DNA from: Apodemus sylvaticus
Taxonomy: Eukaryota; Chordata; Mammalia; Rodentia; Muridae
Direction: 5' to 3'
Assembly: GCF_947179515.1 (NCBI RefSeq)
Contig: NC_067474.1
Coordinates: forward strand, 95,421,324-95,485,323
Length of the DNA: 64,000 bases
In this document: in pieces, positions 12,044 to 23,626 of the stretch
Layout of the letters: every line of letters starts with the position of its first letter
Position numbering within the stretch: position 1 is the stretch's first letter
Made by a program: the position numbers and the translations under genes
The notes under the pieces: generated by a model
What the model was told of the DNA's origin: nothing
The model's input: the letters and a program-made list of their open reading frames with translations, nothing else
Databases searched by the model: none

Positions 12044-12690
12044 GGGTCACAGGGCTGCTCCCTCAGGCCAGCATTTCTGACACTGCTCTGCTCCATCCTT
12101 CCCTGTTTCAGTGGTGCTTGCAAGCAGCTCCCAGCACAAAGCCTGTGGCAGCCACAGTTGGCTCTTAATTGGGTGCTGGAGGAGCACTGGAGTGATCCAT
12201 ATGATATGACCCAAATCATTAGGATAGCTTCCAGAATGGTTCTCTGCTATCCTGGGGGTGTCAACAGAAGGGGAGGCCTGACTGAGTCACATGACTCTGT
12301 CTTCTGCATGACTTCTACAGGAACATGGGAGAAGGAAACTGATTGGGAATCTCTAGGGCTACCAAGATGAATGGCCAGATTTTTATTAATTTGTGAGTCA
12401 AATTGGTTAAAATTTATATCTGACCAGGGCTTCAGCTTGAAACAAAGACACTCTCTTGGGTTTCTAGTGGGTAGCCCAGCATTCCACACAACAAACTGCT
12501 GAATTCCTCTGTAGTGAAGTAATTACAAAAGAACAGCTGGTCTACACGGTGTCCAGACTTGAGTCTTAGCATTTTTAATTGAGAGAAATTCTTGGTCTCT
12601 AAAAGTGAGATAGAGGCTTTTAACCACCGTGTCAAAACAATATTCCCAGAAACCAGAGCTCACTGGTGATTCTAGTACAAGGCTATAGAA
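12044..12690. other. Unassigned non-coding DNA
   Basis: No gene or named repeat recognised. Several overlapping short frames on both strands have no domain and look like chance. Confidence 0.45.
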
Positions 12691-12750
12691 GGCATGGTAT
12701 GGTATTTAACTATACTTTTATACAAGGTATGGTATTTAACTACACTTTTA
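12691..12750. repeat. 30-bp tandem duplication
   Basis: Two adjacent 30-bp units share 'ggtatggtatttaacta' and 'actttta'. They differ at only a few positions. Confidence 0.85.
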
Positions 12751-13017
12751 GTTATAATCATGTTCAAAAGCCTGGAGGCAGTTCCCTAAAGCACAGAGAA
12801 TAACAAGTTCATTTGTCAACAAGGCTGACCACAGTGGTTCCCAAAATGCTAATCTTCAGACAATGATATAGTTTCTACAAAACCAATAGATATGAACTCT
12901 GTGATAATAATTTAAATTAAAAATAGCTTATGGTGATAGCAAGAAAACCTGCAGCAACCCAGGACTAAATCTAGCATTATCTATTAAGGTGTTTGTGAGT
13001 GTAGTAACTAAAGGATT
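12751..13017. other. Unassigned non-coding DNA
   Basis: AT-rich spacer. Nothing recognised. Confidence 0.4.
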
Positions 13018-13085
13018 TAAAAACCAGGAAAGGAGAAATCATTTGAAATGTAAATAAAGAATAAATATAATTTTTTAAAAAGGAA
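13018..13085 (+). mobile_element. L1 3'-terminal fragment
   Basis: Only the last 65 bp or so of a rodent L1: 'aaccaggaaaggagaaatca', then 'tttgaaatgtaaataaagaa', then an A/T-rich tail. The same terminal motif ends the L1 copies near 25.3 kb and 49.5 kb. Confidence 0.85.
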
Positions 13086-13697
13086 CAAAAGAAAATCTAA
13101 GATGGAAAGATGGCTACGGAATAATGCCCAGATAAAGATTTGCTGTCACTCGCTTTAAATATAATGAAAGGGGAGAGGGGGGCTATTGACCATGGAGAGT
13201 GAAAAGGGACAGGACCTTCTCTAAAGCTTTGGAAGGAATGCAGTCCTGCTGACACTGGCTTCGGCCTGTGAGATTCTCCCAGGAGTACTAACGTTCAGAG
13301 CTAACCCTATCTCCCTCTGCAGGGTTTCATTTAATCCCACCACCACTTCTGGTTCTAATATCGCTAAGAGTTCCCACAAGAAGACTCAGACATCTCCTTA
13401 CTCTGGATCAAAAGTTGAAGGAAATCAGCTTCCTCATGAGAAAGCTGGCTGGCTTACTGAACAGAAGTATAACACAGTGTCTTACAATCATAGGCTACAC
13501 ACAGGCTGGCAGGTCCTTAAGTCAGTGACAAACTTTTCTCTCAAGTTTAAGGAAAAATTGGGATATGTTGAGAGAAAGTTACAGAATGGCCTTATGAGAT
13601 GGAAAGTGGAAATGGGGAAACAGAAAGTTAGTTGCCTACTATCCTGCGTCCTCTCCCCTTGAGGAACACTAGTATTCTTTTTCCAAAAGAGAGACAA
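13086..13697. other. Unassigned non-coding DNA
   Basis: No gene or named repeat recognised. Confidence 0.4.
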
Positions 13698-13775
13698 GAG
13701 AGGAAAAACAAAACAACAGCAACAAAAAGCAAAACAACAACAACAACAACCAAAAAAAAAAAACAAACACGAAAA
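13698..13775. repeat. A-rich (CAA)n low-complexity tract
   Basis: Adenine-rich run with CAA and CAACAA units. It could be an expanded retroposon tail, but no SINE body adjoins it. The minus-strand hydrophobic frames here come from the repeat. Confidence 0.85.
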
Positions 13776-14011
13776 ACCAGAAAGGAATCACACCGATTCA
13801 TACTCGAGCACTGCTCTAAACTAAATGGGAAGGACATATTTATGATTAATCATAAAGAAATCCAGTGTCAATGCAGATTCCTGCATTGGTATTAACAACA
13901 TGGAGAGAAGAAAATGGCTCATTAATAATTCATCAAAATTACTGATGAATGGTGACAGTTCACCATTAACTGATGCACATTTTGTGATGGATAAAATGGC
14001 ATATTTGAAAC
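13776..14011. other. Unassigned non-coding DNA
   Basis: Nothing recognised. Contains 'tatgattaatcataa' at about 13841-13855, a near-palindromic homeodomain-like motif. Confidence 0.35.
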
Positions 14012-14013
14012 AC

Positions 14014-14042
<29 letters not shown>
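14012..14042. repeat. (CA)n microsatellite
   Basis: About fourteen CA units. Confidence 0.95.
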
Positions 14043-14046
<4 letters not shown>

Positions 14047-14264
14047 GCAGGTAGGGGTGCTTCCTGGCTGTCATAGTGTTATTCACCACTCGAGGGAGCC
14101 CAAGCGTCTTTGCTCTTGGCCTCACTGTAGTCACACGGGGGCTTGACCGAATGGCCCATCTTTCTGTGACTCTGCTGCAGGGTGGACATCCAGGCGAGTT
14201 GGTTTCTTTGTTGTCAAGGTCTGTCCTGTGTGCCGTAAGATGCTTCGCAGCATATCTCTAGCTT

Positions 14265-14362
14265 CTGCCCACTAGTTGCCAATAGCAACAATGCTCCCAT
14301 TTCCCCGTTGTGCTGATCAAAACGTCACAAGACACTGCCAAATGTCCCTCTCCGCTCTCAGG
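14265..14362 (+). mobile_element. MER5-like hAT-Charlie remnant
   Basis: The order 'agcaacaatgctcccatt', then 'caaaacgtcacaagacactg', then 'ccaaatgtccctct' resembles the MER5 segment where 'agacattgccaaatgtcccc' is diagnostic. The terminal inverted repeats are not preserved. Confidence 0.45.
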
Positions 14363-16331
14363 CAGGGATGAGTAGTGAAGCGTCGAGAGCTTACAGGCCC
14401 CCAAACCTCTGATCCCTCACAGAGAAGTGTGGCAGTGCTGAGAAACCCTCAGCTGTATCTGTGCCCCTCTTGTGTGAACAGCCTGGTGACAAGCAGATCT
14501 AGGAAGACTGATATGTCTCCTGCCAGGCTGGCAGGAGGCATCAGAGAGCTGGAGTCTTGGCCAGCCTTTACAGAGAGAGGAACACTGTCACGGTCCCTCT
14601 GGGCGGTGCTGAGCCCAGGCGAGGCCGTTGTCTTCAGGCTTTTGGTAGCAGCTCAAATGATTAGTTAATTATTCATTACTATTTGTCATAAAATCCTGAA
14701 GGGCTGCCAAGTGGCATCAAGCAGGCAACGCCGAAGCAGAGGACATGTCTTTTCTTATGTTCCAGTGGGTAGCAAACGTAGGCTGCTTTGAAAGCATCCC
14801 AAGGACTCCAGGCACCAGCTCGCCAGTGTCCAGATGGGAGGTCTAAGACAGCAGGTCTTGAAGCTTTGCCCTCCGGGTCTGTGCTTGCACCTGCCCTGTT
14901 CTGGCTAAAAAGAGTGAGGCTGGGGGTGGAGGTGGGGGCTGGACATGGAAGGATATCCTTAAAATGGAAAACAAAGTTCAAGGTCTGACCAGCGCTCAAA
15001 CCTCCTGTTTGCTCACAAGCTCTCTCACCTTTGGCACACAACGGTGGACCAAACAGCCTCCCTAAGAGACGCCCTCTAGATTCCTCTTCTCCTCCCTTTA
15101 GTATATCTCTTTCCCATTTGTTTTATGGCCACCGTCAGTCTTCACTTTAACTGGATAATAATATATCCCGGTTTGTATTTGGGGCTCACAAGCAGAGGAC
15201 ACAGCATGATCTGCTCTGATTTTGAAAACACCTAGGAGGTAGGGGGCTGGCTCAAAGAAGCCTCCGCTCAGGAAAAGCCTCTCAAACAGAAGGGGAGATG
15301 GGCCTGGCATCTGGACTAAAAATAATTTTAGCAGTACTTGTAGATTCTGTCCCCTTCTCATCATAATACTGCCTGTTATGATCCGTATCCACAGATCCAC
15401 GCATCAGAAGAGGGGTTGGGATGTGGGAACACGCCAATGATCAGCACCCCAAGTGCAGTGCCCGGAGCCTGAGCCTACTTCCTCGGCCTCCCCTTTCCCA
15501 CTTCAAGACTTTTTTTAATTGGATATTCATTATTTTTCCAAAATTGGCAGGTACACAGTTAATTGGGATGTGTGTGCTGTGCACACAGAACCCCTCAGGG
15601 CCTTGAATCCTTTTCAGACTCAGTTTCTCATTTGGCAAAGAGGTAAGTGTGGTAAGCTCGCCACGGGGACTCCGATTGATCGATCAATCTATCAGCAGTG
15701 AGGTGCTTCCAAACTTCCTGGCGTGCAGAGTGCGGTGGTCCACACGCAGGCGCCGTTCACGAGTTGGTTCCCGGGGCAGCTTTTCTGCTGTGCTGGAGCC
15801 AGTAGACTCCACGGCCTCCTTGTGCTACAGTGGGTGCTCCCGCCTGTGTCACATTCTGACATCACAGGGCTGTGCCCCTTCCCTCATCCCGAGTTACTAA
15901 CTCATCAGTAGGTGTGTGACACTAATTGCTTACGAGTCGGGCACACGGGCCAGGCCGTGCTTAGCTCGCAGCTCCTCTCCAGCTCCTGCCTCTGCCTTAC
16001 ACTCCCTTTGGGACATCAGCTCAACGGAGTTTAATTTTCAACCACGTCTCCTGTCTTTGTTAATGATTGTTCATTGTGGTTCTGCCTGGGAAGGTTTTCA
16101 ACTAAAACTAACTCAGGTAAAAGATTGTGAAGGAATATTAGAACCGAACGGTAGAAATGACTTCATTCTTCCTACGGGAGTTTTCCAGGCCAATCCCCCA
16201 CCCCCACCCCAATTCATTAGAGTAGAGGAGGACTTGTGCCAGTCATTTGCATAAGTGTGCTTGCCTAGCCACCTGGTCCGGTTTTTTGGGGGGAGGGGGA
16301 ATGGGGGTAGGTACTGCATGTATGTGTTTGG
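14363..16331. other. Unassigned non-coding DNA, about 2 kb
   Basis: GC content is somewhat higher than the surroundings, and there are several 60-120 codon frames on both strands. None has a domain, consistent splice sites or a start context I can support. No interspersed repeat recognised. Confidence 0.45.
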
Positions 16332-16628
16332 ATTTTTTATTTATTTATTTATTTATTTATTTATTTTTTTTTTTGAGACAGGGTTTTTCAGTGGTCTGGA
16401 CCTTTCTAAGTAAGTGAGAGTGACTTGTCCACAAGCCACAGAGATCTGCCAGTCTTGCTTCTGCAGTTTCGAGTACAGATGCACACCTTCGTGCCTAGGT
16501 GCTATTTTGGGGGAGGGATTGCTGTTTTGTTGTTGTTTTTATTGTTGGTTTATGGGCCTTGGGTATGGATGTGGGTCATTTTGGCCTGTGTGAAAAGCAC
16601 TTTACCTACTAAGCTAATTCCTCAACCT
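16332..16628 (-). mobile_element. Composite B4-like SINE, antisense, with (TTTA)n tail
   Basis: An antisense A-rich tail expanded to (TTTA)n at about 16336-16365 is followed by antisense B1-type sequence ('ttgagacagggtttttcag', 'cacagagatctgccagtctt'). Antisense ID/tRNA-like sequence follows near 16555-16628 ('gggccttgggtatgga', 'ctactaagctaattcctcaa'). This order fits an inverted ID-plus-B1 dimer of B4 type. It is well diverged. Confidence 0.75.
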
Positions 16629-16760
16629 AAATTATTCATTTGCCTTGGAGTTAAATAATTACTCTTTCATGGAAGCAGAAGACACTAACCAATGGTACCA
16701 CTGGCACTACTAACCGCTATACTTCCGGTAGTCTAGAGAAGAAGACAAGATTGGAATCTA

Positions 16761-16805
16761 GCAGGTGCAGTGTAGACAGATAGTAGGCGCAGTGTAGACA
16801 GGCAG
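16761..16805. repeat. 22-bp tandem duplication
   Basis: Two adjacent units share 'gcagtgtagacag' with small differences at the ends. Confidence 0.85.
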
Positions 16806-17194
16806 TTGTCTTCCAGCTGGCTCCTGAATGCTCCTGACTCTGTGTTCAGAGCTCTCAAGTGTATATGGTTGTGTTTCCCTGTCATTGTGTTCTTGTAACT
16901 GCTCTGATTCCATGATCACATGTTCAAATGTAGCTTCCCTCTGTCCCTGGGTCTACCCTCCTGAAGGTGACTATGGTCACCTGTGGGTGATCTGTGGATG
17001 AATCTCATAAGGGCCTCATGGTTATCAGCAGGCTAGTTTACAGCGACAGTAGAGGAATCACAATGGAAAAGGCCAGCAGCTTGGGGAGCAGAGGTTGGGG
17101 ATGCGGCGAGGGCATGAGCAGGCAGGCAAGGTGATGAGTGTCTTGTGCTGTAATTCATGACGTCATGTCCACGGTGGTTGCATTCTGAGTGGAG
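16806..17194. other. Unassigned non-coding DNA
   Basis: No repeat or gene recognised. A perfect CRE-type octamer TGACGTCA lies at 17158-17165. A single motif is weak evidence of function. Confidence 0.4.
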
Positions 17195-17521
17195 AAGCAT
17201 GATATGGATTTTGCGGAGTAGTCTTAAAAGAAGGACTATTTTTTTGGGTCATGGTTTCAGAGGTTGCCATCCATCATGGTGGAAGAGTTAGCAGGGAGCT
17301 TGCATCATGGAGTCCAGGTAGCAGAGAGCAAGAGAGAAGTGTCTACACTGGCCGGCTTCCTTCAAGCCTTCCTCTCATCCAGAGGCCATGTAGAAATTCC
17401 CATGTAGAGCTGACTGAGCCCTGAAAACACCTCACAGACACAATCTCTGGTGGGGTTTACCAGCCTCGGTGCTTCTCAACCAAATCAAGCTAAAAATCAA
17501 GATTAATCTCCACAGGCCATC
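17195..17521 (-). mobile_element. ERVL-MaLR LTR remnant, antisense
   Basis: Order of motifs seen in antisense rodent MaLR LTRs: 'gggtcatggtttcagagg', 'ccatcatggtggaagagtta', 'agcagagagcaagagag', then a C-rich segment. It contains no coding sequence. Identification rests on motif order, and the subfamily is not assigned. Confidence 0.55.
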
Positions 17522-17700
17522 TGGGCTGCTATAATGCTTTGAGTAGGTGACTTAAAAGTATAGAATGTATTTTGTACACGCTGAGATGCCCAAGACTAAG
17601 TTGCTGGCAGACGTGGTGTCTGTGAGGTTCTCCCTGTGTTGTGGTTACCTCAGAGTGACTGACTTCTTGATTGTAGAGAATTGGACTATTGGATGCTGGT
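17522..17700 (-). mobile_element. Second antisense LTR-like remnant (MLT/MST-like)
   Basis: 'ctgggctgctataatgct', 'gacttaaaagtatagaatg' and 'ctggcagacgtggtgtctg' follow the order of a common mammalian antisense MaLR-type repeat (gctgctataacaaaatacc ... ggctggaagtccaag). Diverged. Confidence 0.4.
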
Positions 17701-18439
17701 CAAGGGCACATATTATCTTGGGTAATCTTCATTCTTTTTAAAGACATTTTTACTCACCTCTGTATCTAGTCTAACATTATTTTCTCTTCCAGTAAACCCT
17801 TTGTAATGTATTCTTAGCAGACCACTAACATCTACCTCCCAAGCTAGAGAGACATAGGTGGCATCTGAGCCCTATGACAGAGTTTCCTCTGCTTTGTTAA
17901 AAACCAGCCTCTTCCTGCTGTTTCCAACAATGTTCGGCAAGTACATTGGTTTATGACTATCTTTTGTGCTTTGACTCTGGAAGTTCTATCTAATCATTCC
18001 CATGTTGGAATATGTCATTCAGGGAAACATGCCTCTATGTCCTGGGGAGTGGTCATTCATATCTAGCTCTGAATAAACTCTGTCTAATTCCTTTTGGAAT
18101 AAGAGCTGTTTGCTGTCAAGCTTGTAGGAAGATAGCTATCTTCTACTGTCTTCATGTGCCAGAGAAGCTGAGGAATCTCTCAGGCGGTCACTTCTGTAAC
18201 CGGCATGAACTGTTTCCACCCATTAGGATGTTCACTTTCCTGACATAATCACTTCCCAGAGATTCCACTTCTAAATATGACCAGAGTGAATGTTGGGTTT
18301 CAGCAGATGTATTCAGAGGCAATGCAGATAACTGTATTGAACATTTGATCCTTATTTCTTGTAAGCTCAAACCCTCTTATGCAAATATATATATGTTTGT
18401 TATAGCAATATATTGTATATAGCAATATTGTATAGCAAT
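17701..18439. other. Unassigned non-coding DNA
   Basis: No gene or named repeat. Short repeated 'atatagcaatattgtatagc' type sequence occurs at about 18400-18440. Confidence 0.4.
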
Positions 18440-18716
18440 AGCCTTTAAAACAGTTTTAAGTGAAAATGAATTTTTTCATGCAATATATTCTGATCATAGT
18501 TTCCCCTCCTACGTCTCTTCCCAGACCCTCCCCACCCATACAATACCACACCTTTTCTCTCTTTAGAAAACAAATAGGCAAATAAAGAAAAACAAAAAGC
18601 AAAGAAGCATACACACACACACATGCACACATACACAAATATAAAACCCATGAATGCAAATTCAGTAACTATAATATATAAACAAGACACCAGAAAGAAT
18701 AAAAATGCCCAGAGAA

Positions 18717-18789
<73 letters not shown>

Positions 18790-18930
18790 CCCATTGAGTT
18801 CATTTTGAGTTGACCATCTATTGCTGACTGTGGCACCTGCCTTTCATTGTGGTTTGTATACCCAGTGAGATTCCACTGGGGAAAACTAATTTTTCTTTTG
18901 CAAGTGGTTGTCAGTTTAGTCTGCAACATC
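18440..18930 (-). mobile_element. L1 (Lx-type) 3' UTR, antisense
   Basis: Read left to right it is the reverse complement of the older rodent L1 3' end. It runs 'catgcaatatattctgatca', a C-rich block ('cccagaccctccccaccc'), an A-rich block, 'cccattgagttcattttgag', and 'cccagtgagattccactgg' with 'gggaaaactaatttttc'. It is interrupted by a TA/TG microsatellite at 18720-18787. Confidence 0.85.
18720..18787. repeat. (TA)n(TG)n compound microsatellite
   Basis: Sixteen TA units followed by about eighteen TG units, uninterrupted. It lies within the antisense L1 3' UTR. Confidence 0.97.
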
Positions 18931-19439
18931 TTAACTTACTTAAAATTTAAAGTTTAAATCCAAAATCTCATCAAAACAATGTTTAAGTTGGATGTGGGTG
19001 AGATCCAAGACATGAAATGCCCTGAAGCAAAGCTCTTCCAGCTGTGGACCTGTGAAACCAAACAAGTTGTGTCCTTCACAACTACCATGGTAGGCTAGGG
19101 AGCAGATAAATATTTCCATTCCAAAGGACAGAATTTGGCAAGAAGACTGGAAAGTCAAACTCCATGGCAAAATCCCAGTAGACCTTAAGGCTAAAGAACT
19201 GATCGTTGAATGAGGTCTTCAAACAACATTGACTCTCCATTTCTTCCAGACCTTGTACCCAGTGTCACACACCATCCCCTGAGCTTTCCCAAACCTTAAC
19301 AGTGATGTATGTTTCCATACCTTCCAACACACCTTGGGACAGAGTTGATTTCTCAAGGAATTTAGTGATTTTGAAACTTGCGATCGCATCTGTCTTCCAT
19401 TTACCCAGGTAATAAAACTCACCTTTGTTCTTTAAGCAG
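18931..19439. other. Unassigned DNA next to the coding-like stretch
   Basis: Minus-strand frames of 66-76 codons overlap here in different registers (18940-19170, 19219-19422, 19265-19465). They could be frameshifted continuations of the coding-like stretch at 19440-20165. I recognise no family. Confidence 0.3.
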
Positions 19440-20165
19440 AATCGCCATTGGAAAGGGAAGCTCATTCAATACATTCTCCATATCTTATTTATATTATCTT
19501 CCAAGTTCTGAAGGATCCACATCAGCAGTGTCATCAGGGCCATTGGTAGTCATGCCAATGGACTTAATAATACGTTCGAATTCAATCAATGCATCTGTGA
19601 ACTTGTAAGTCTAGTTGGTCAGAGACAGTTGCCAATGGGAGGCATATTTGACAGCAACAGCCAAAAATGCAGGCAGTCCTGTGTCTGTGAGACTTCTAAG
19701 CTCTCTAAAGCAAATATCTAAATGGCTCAGAAGGAAAGCAAGGGTGCTTTTTCCTGACTGAGTGTAATGTGGCAGTGTGCGGTCCTTGCCCTGAAGCTTT
19801 CCCAGCACTTTTCCATAGCACTCAGAGAGCAGGTGAGAAAAACACTCACGTTGGGCCGATTGGTATAAAGACAATCTTTTAGATAAATCTTTAGTATTGA
19901 TGAGTGTCTGATGGAGATGTCCTTGACCTCCAGCTCAGGCTTGGTACACGTAACTTATCCTAGCAGTCAGTCGTCGTCTTGCCAGCCTGACAGGGTCTCA
20001 GTCAGTCCCTGCTTGATAGGGGCACCTCTCTTAGAACCTCAGGCCCCCATGCTGGCTACTTCTGGAGACTTTCATTGCATTTGGGTCTTTCTGTCTGTGA
20101 GCTCAGCACAGAAACTCCCTGACGGCTTTTGTAACTCAGGCCGTAAATGGACACAGAGAGCTTGA
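19440..20165 (-). pseudogene. Decayed coding-like sequence, parent unrecognised
   Basis: One minus-strand frame, read from about 20165 down to 19494, looks protein-like between a few stop codons. A stretch of about 116 codons free of stops ends at about 19612. After a single in-frame stop it continues for a further 36 codons or so, including 'FTDALIEFERIIKSIGMTTN' and 'GPDDTADVDPSELG'. Upstream there are four stops spread over about 80 codons. After 19494 the frame breaks. I do not recognise the protein. There are no intron-like gaps, which would fit a processed pseudogene, but no poly(A) tail is clear. Chance or an old LTR-retroelement internal region are the alternatives. Confidence 0.35.
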
Positions 20166-20599
20166 GCTTTTGAATTAAAATTCACTGAAGTCATTGACTG
20201 GTATGGCCAGAAAACCCCACAGGTGCTGAGAGTGAGTCATCAGGTAAACCAGGAGTCTTCAATCACCAACTGTCAAGTTCTGTCAAATTCTGGCGTGTTC
20301 TTAGAGGAGAGGAGAGTGCTCCAACCCAGTGACAATGATGAAACTAAGCATGTCAAAAGCTGCAGGCTTTGAGGACCCAGCCGGTGGCAGCTAAGCTACT
20401 AAGGGCTAACTGCTTCATATAAACACCACTGCCTTCCTTAGTCTGAGGAAAACACCAGAAAACTCAACCCTGCCTCATTTTTCCTGCGAGGAAGGTGTGG
20501 ATGAGAAAACCCTCTGAAGCACAGAGAAGCAAGCGTGGGAGGTGAGGAGCAGCAGCTATAGTGAAGAGGAAATGCTTCTTTTCTTCTTCCTCATTCTTT
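20166..20599. other. Unassigned non-coding DNA
   Basis: No gene or named repeat recognised. It may be upstream sequence of the minus-strand coding-like stretch. Confidence 0.35.
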
Positions 20600-20960
20600 A
20601 AAGCTAGACATTTTAAGTTTTGATTTGTATACGCTATTCAAAATAGTGGATCTCCCTGTAACGTTCTCGTCCGTGCATACCATCTACTTTGATCATTTTC
20701 AACCTCCATTACTCTGTCTTATCCCTCTATTCTGTTTCTCTTTCCCAACAGTTCCCCATCGATTTTTCTATCTTTAAACAAAAGTACAGATTTCACATAG
20801 GAGAGAGAGTACTTAATATTGTCTTTCCAAGTCTTCCTTATTTTCCCTAGCAACGAGCTGCTGCTTCGTTCACTCTTGTACAGGTGCCAGGACAGTTCTT
20901 TTTTTATGACTGAATAATATTCTATCATATTTTATCGTGTTTATTACCACATTTTCTTCC
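20600..20960 (-). mobile_element. Old L1, antisense: 3' end segment
   Basis: 'cagatttcacataggagag', 'tatgactgaataatattcta' and the preceding C/T-rich block match the antisense end of ORF2 and the 3' UTR of an old L1. It appears to be the same insertion as 21386-23500, split by a SINE. Confidence 0.7.
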
Positions 20961-20984
20961 CTCTGCCCCCTCTCCTTTTCTTCC

Positions 20985-21243
20985 TTTGGTGCACGTGGAT
21001 GTGTATCGAGTGGGCGCACATCAATGTGAGTTCATGTGTGTGTGAAGTCCAGAGGTCTAACTCGGGTGTTGTTTCTCAGGAGTAATCTACAACTGTGGGT
21101 GTGATTATTTTTCACTTTTATTTTTACAGAGTTTCATATTCACCTGAAACTTCCTAAGTAGGCTAGACAAGCTGGCCAGCAAGGCCCAGAAGTGTAGCTG
21201 ACTCCTACCCAGTAGGGGGTTACAGGTGGTTACCATGCTCAGC

Positions 21244-21300
<57 letters not shown>

Positions 21301-21385
21301 CGAGGAGGGTCTGGGGATTGAACTCAGGTCCTCATGCTTCAGTGACAAGCACTTACTTGACTGAGCTATCTCCCCAGCCCACATA
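20985..21385 (-). mobile_element. Composite B4-like SINE, antisense, with internal (GA)n
   Basis: 'gtgaagtccagaggtctaa', 'gttgtttctcaggagtaat', 'aagtaggctagacaagctgg', 'cagtagggggttacaggtgg', a (GA)n run at 21246-21298, then 'tctggggattgaactcagg' and 'actgagctatctccccagcc'. This order matches an antisense 7SL/tRNA composite rodent SINE. It sits within the antisense L1, so it inserted later. Confidence 0.78.
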
Positions 21386-23500
21386 GCACATTTTCTTTAC
21401 ACCCTCTAAGCCTGTAACAACTTTTCTATTGGGAATAGTGCCAAGAAAAACACGGGTATGGAAATATCTGTTGACTCAGCTTCCTCTGGGTGTATACCCA
21501 GAAGTGTTATAGTTATGATATAGTATGGTATAGATTATATAGTAGTTTCAATATTTCTGCCTTTATTGTTTCCAGGACCCTCCACACTGGTCTCCACAAT
21601 GGCAGAACTAATCTACCTCCACGCTAGCAGTGTGGGTCACCTGTAAGAGCAGCTAATGCTCTTAACTCCAACCCCAGTCTTTGCTTTCTTGTCCATAGTC
21701 ATTCTGACTGGAGCAATATGGAATCTCAGTGTAACTTTGTTTCAAATAGTCAAGATGGCTACCATGCAAACATTTTTGCACTTGCTCCAACCATTTCTGC
21801 TGCTTCTAAGAATTCAGTACAGTTCATTTGTCTATTTCTTGATTTGTTCTTTGGTGTTTACTTTTGAGATAAGTTATATATTTTGGGTATTAGATTAGCA
21901 ACTAGCAAAGACAATTTGCCATTCTGCAGACTGTCCCTTCACCTGGACAACTGTTTCCTTTTCTGTGCAGACGCTTCTCAGTTCAGAGCACTCTCATTTT
22001 CAATTACTGCAATTATTTCCTGAGCTGCCTGAATTTCATTCGGAAATTTGTTGCCTCTCCCAATATCTTTAAGTGTTTTCCTGTAGTGCTTTCAAGTTTT
22101 CAGGTCTTACTTTAAGGCCTATGATCTATTCTGAACATGATCTAATTTCATTCTTTATGTAGATGTTAGGTTTTCCCAGAAGCATGTATTAGACATACTG
22201 TCTTTTCTCCAGTGTAAATGTTTGGTCCCTTTTGTTGAAAGTCAAATATGTGCAATTTTGTGAATTTATTTCCAAGTCCTCTGTTCTACTCAGCTGGTCT
22301 ACATTTCTGCTTTTTCAGACTTTCATACACAGATTTTTAAATAAGCCTCTGTAATATACTTTGAATTCAGGACTTGTGATCTCCTGATACCATTGGCGCA
22401 GTACCTGGTATCTATCATGCTTTCATGTGAATTTTAGGATTTTGTTTTCTAGTTATCTTGACAATGTTTTGGGAATTTCGTTGGACGTGCGAACCTCTTT
22501 TGGATAAGATCCCCATTTCCACAGCACTGGTTCCTCCAGCCTGTGAGCATGGAGCTCATAAAGGGGACTTGAATTTCATCAAAACCTTCTCTGCATTGTG
22601 GAGGAGCTGCTGCGGTTTTTATCCTTGGCTCTCTCTTTGTGTTGCATTACACTTAATACTTTGTGTGCACATTAGATCATTCTGTGTCTCTGGACTTGAA
22701 GCAACCTTCGTGCTCTATGCTCCTGTAAGAACTGTGCTGCTGAGTTCTGGTAACAAGCATTTTTTATTGATAATTTTTGTATCTATGTTCATCAGAGAAG
22801 TTGGGCTACAGTTTCCTTTCTTATTTTTGTTATGTTTGGTTTCAGAACCATACAGGCTTTGTACAATGAGTCCCATAGCACCTCTTCTCTTTCTATTTTA
22901 TGGAATAGTTGGAGGAGCATTGATCCCCAGGCTGGTAGGTTAAGCAGTGAATCTGTCTATCTTGGGCTAGCCTATCTTTGTGTCTGCTTCAGTTTCCTTA
23001 CTTATTATTGATCTGTTAAGTCTCTGGTCTTCTGTACTTTGTCATTTCTACTGGGAAGTAGATTATTATTTTTTAGGATTGATTTACAAAGAACTTGGTG
23101 CTCCTCCTGTATTGTAACCCAATGCACTTTTTCTTGCTATTGATGTTTGACCTATAGTATATTTGGTCAATCTTTTCCCAGGCATGCCTTTGGGGTTTTA
23201 AGTGTCTACTGTACTTGGATGTCAGTTATCCCCCCTAGATTTGGCTCATTTTCTACTGTGATCTCATCAAATAGGTATTCTTTCACTTCAGTCTGGCTTT
23301 AGGTTCCTTATTCTACATCAAATTGTCTTAGGTCTACTCTCTCCATTGGGTCCTAGCTGCCCTGACAGTTTTGGTCACTGTAGCTTGTTTTCTTTGTTGT
23401 TATAGACATGTAGCAATTTCTCAGCCTGTCTTCAATGCTTGGTATTTATTTTCCCACAGAGTCTAGTATATTTTTCTATTGATGTCGCTACCCCCTTTTT
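21386..23500 (-). mobile_element. Old L1, antisense: ORF2-derived body
   Basis: Runs in the order expected for reverse-complement L1 ORF2. Landmarks include 'ctctgggtgtatacccagaa', 'cactggtctccacaatgg', 'ttctgactggagcaatatgg', 'aggttttcccagaagcatg', 'atgttcatcagagaagttgg' and 'gggctacagtttcctttc'. There are many substitutions and internal deletions, so no ORF2 frame survives. The plus-strand frame at 22458-22943 lies on the wrong strand of this element and is spurious. Confidence 0.85.
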
Positions 23501-23581
23501 TTTCTTTCTTTTTTTGTTTTGTTTTGCATTTTGGTATATGTACAATATATATGTATATGTGTACATTTCTGTTTGTGAATG

Positions 23582-23583
23582 CT

Positions 23584-23626
<43 letters not shown>

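Noticed and set aside
17158..17165. Single perfect CRE octamer
   Set aside because: One 8-bp match is not enough to call a regulatory site, and it adjoins LTR remnants.
22458..22943. 161-codon plus-strand open frame with hydrophobic segments
   Set aside because: Lies on the antisense strand of an old L1 ORF2. The frame is a by-product of that element.
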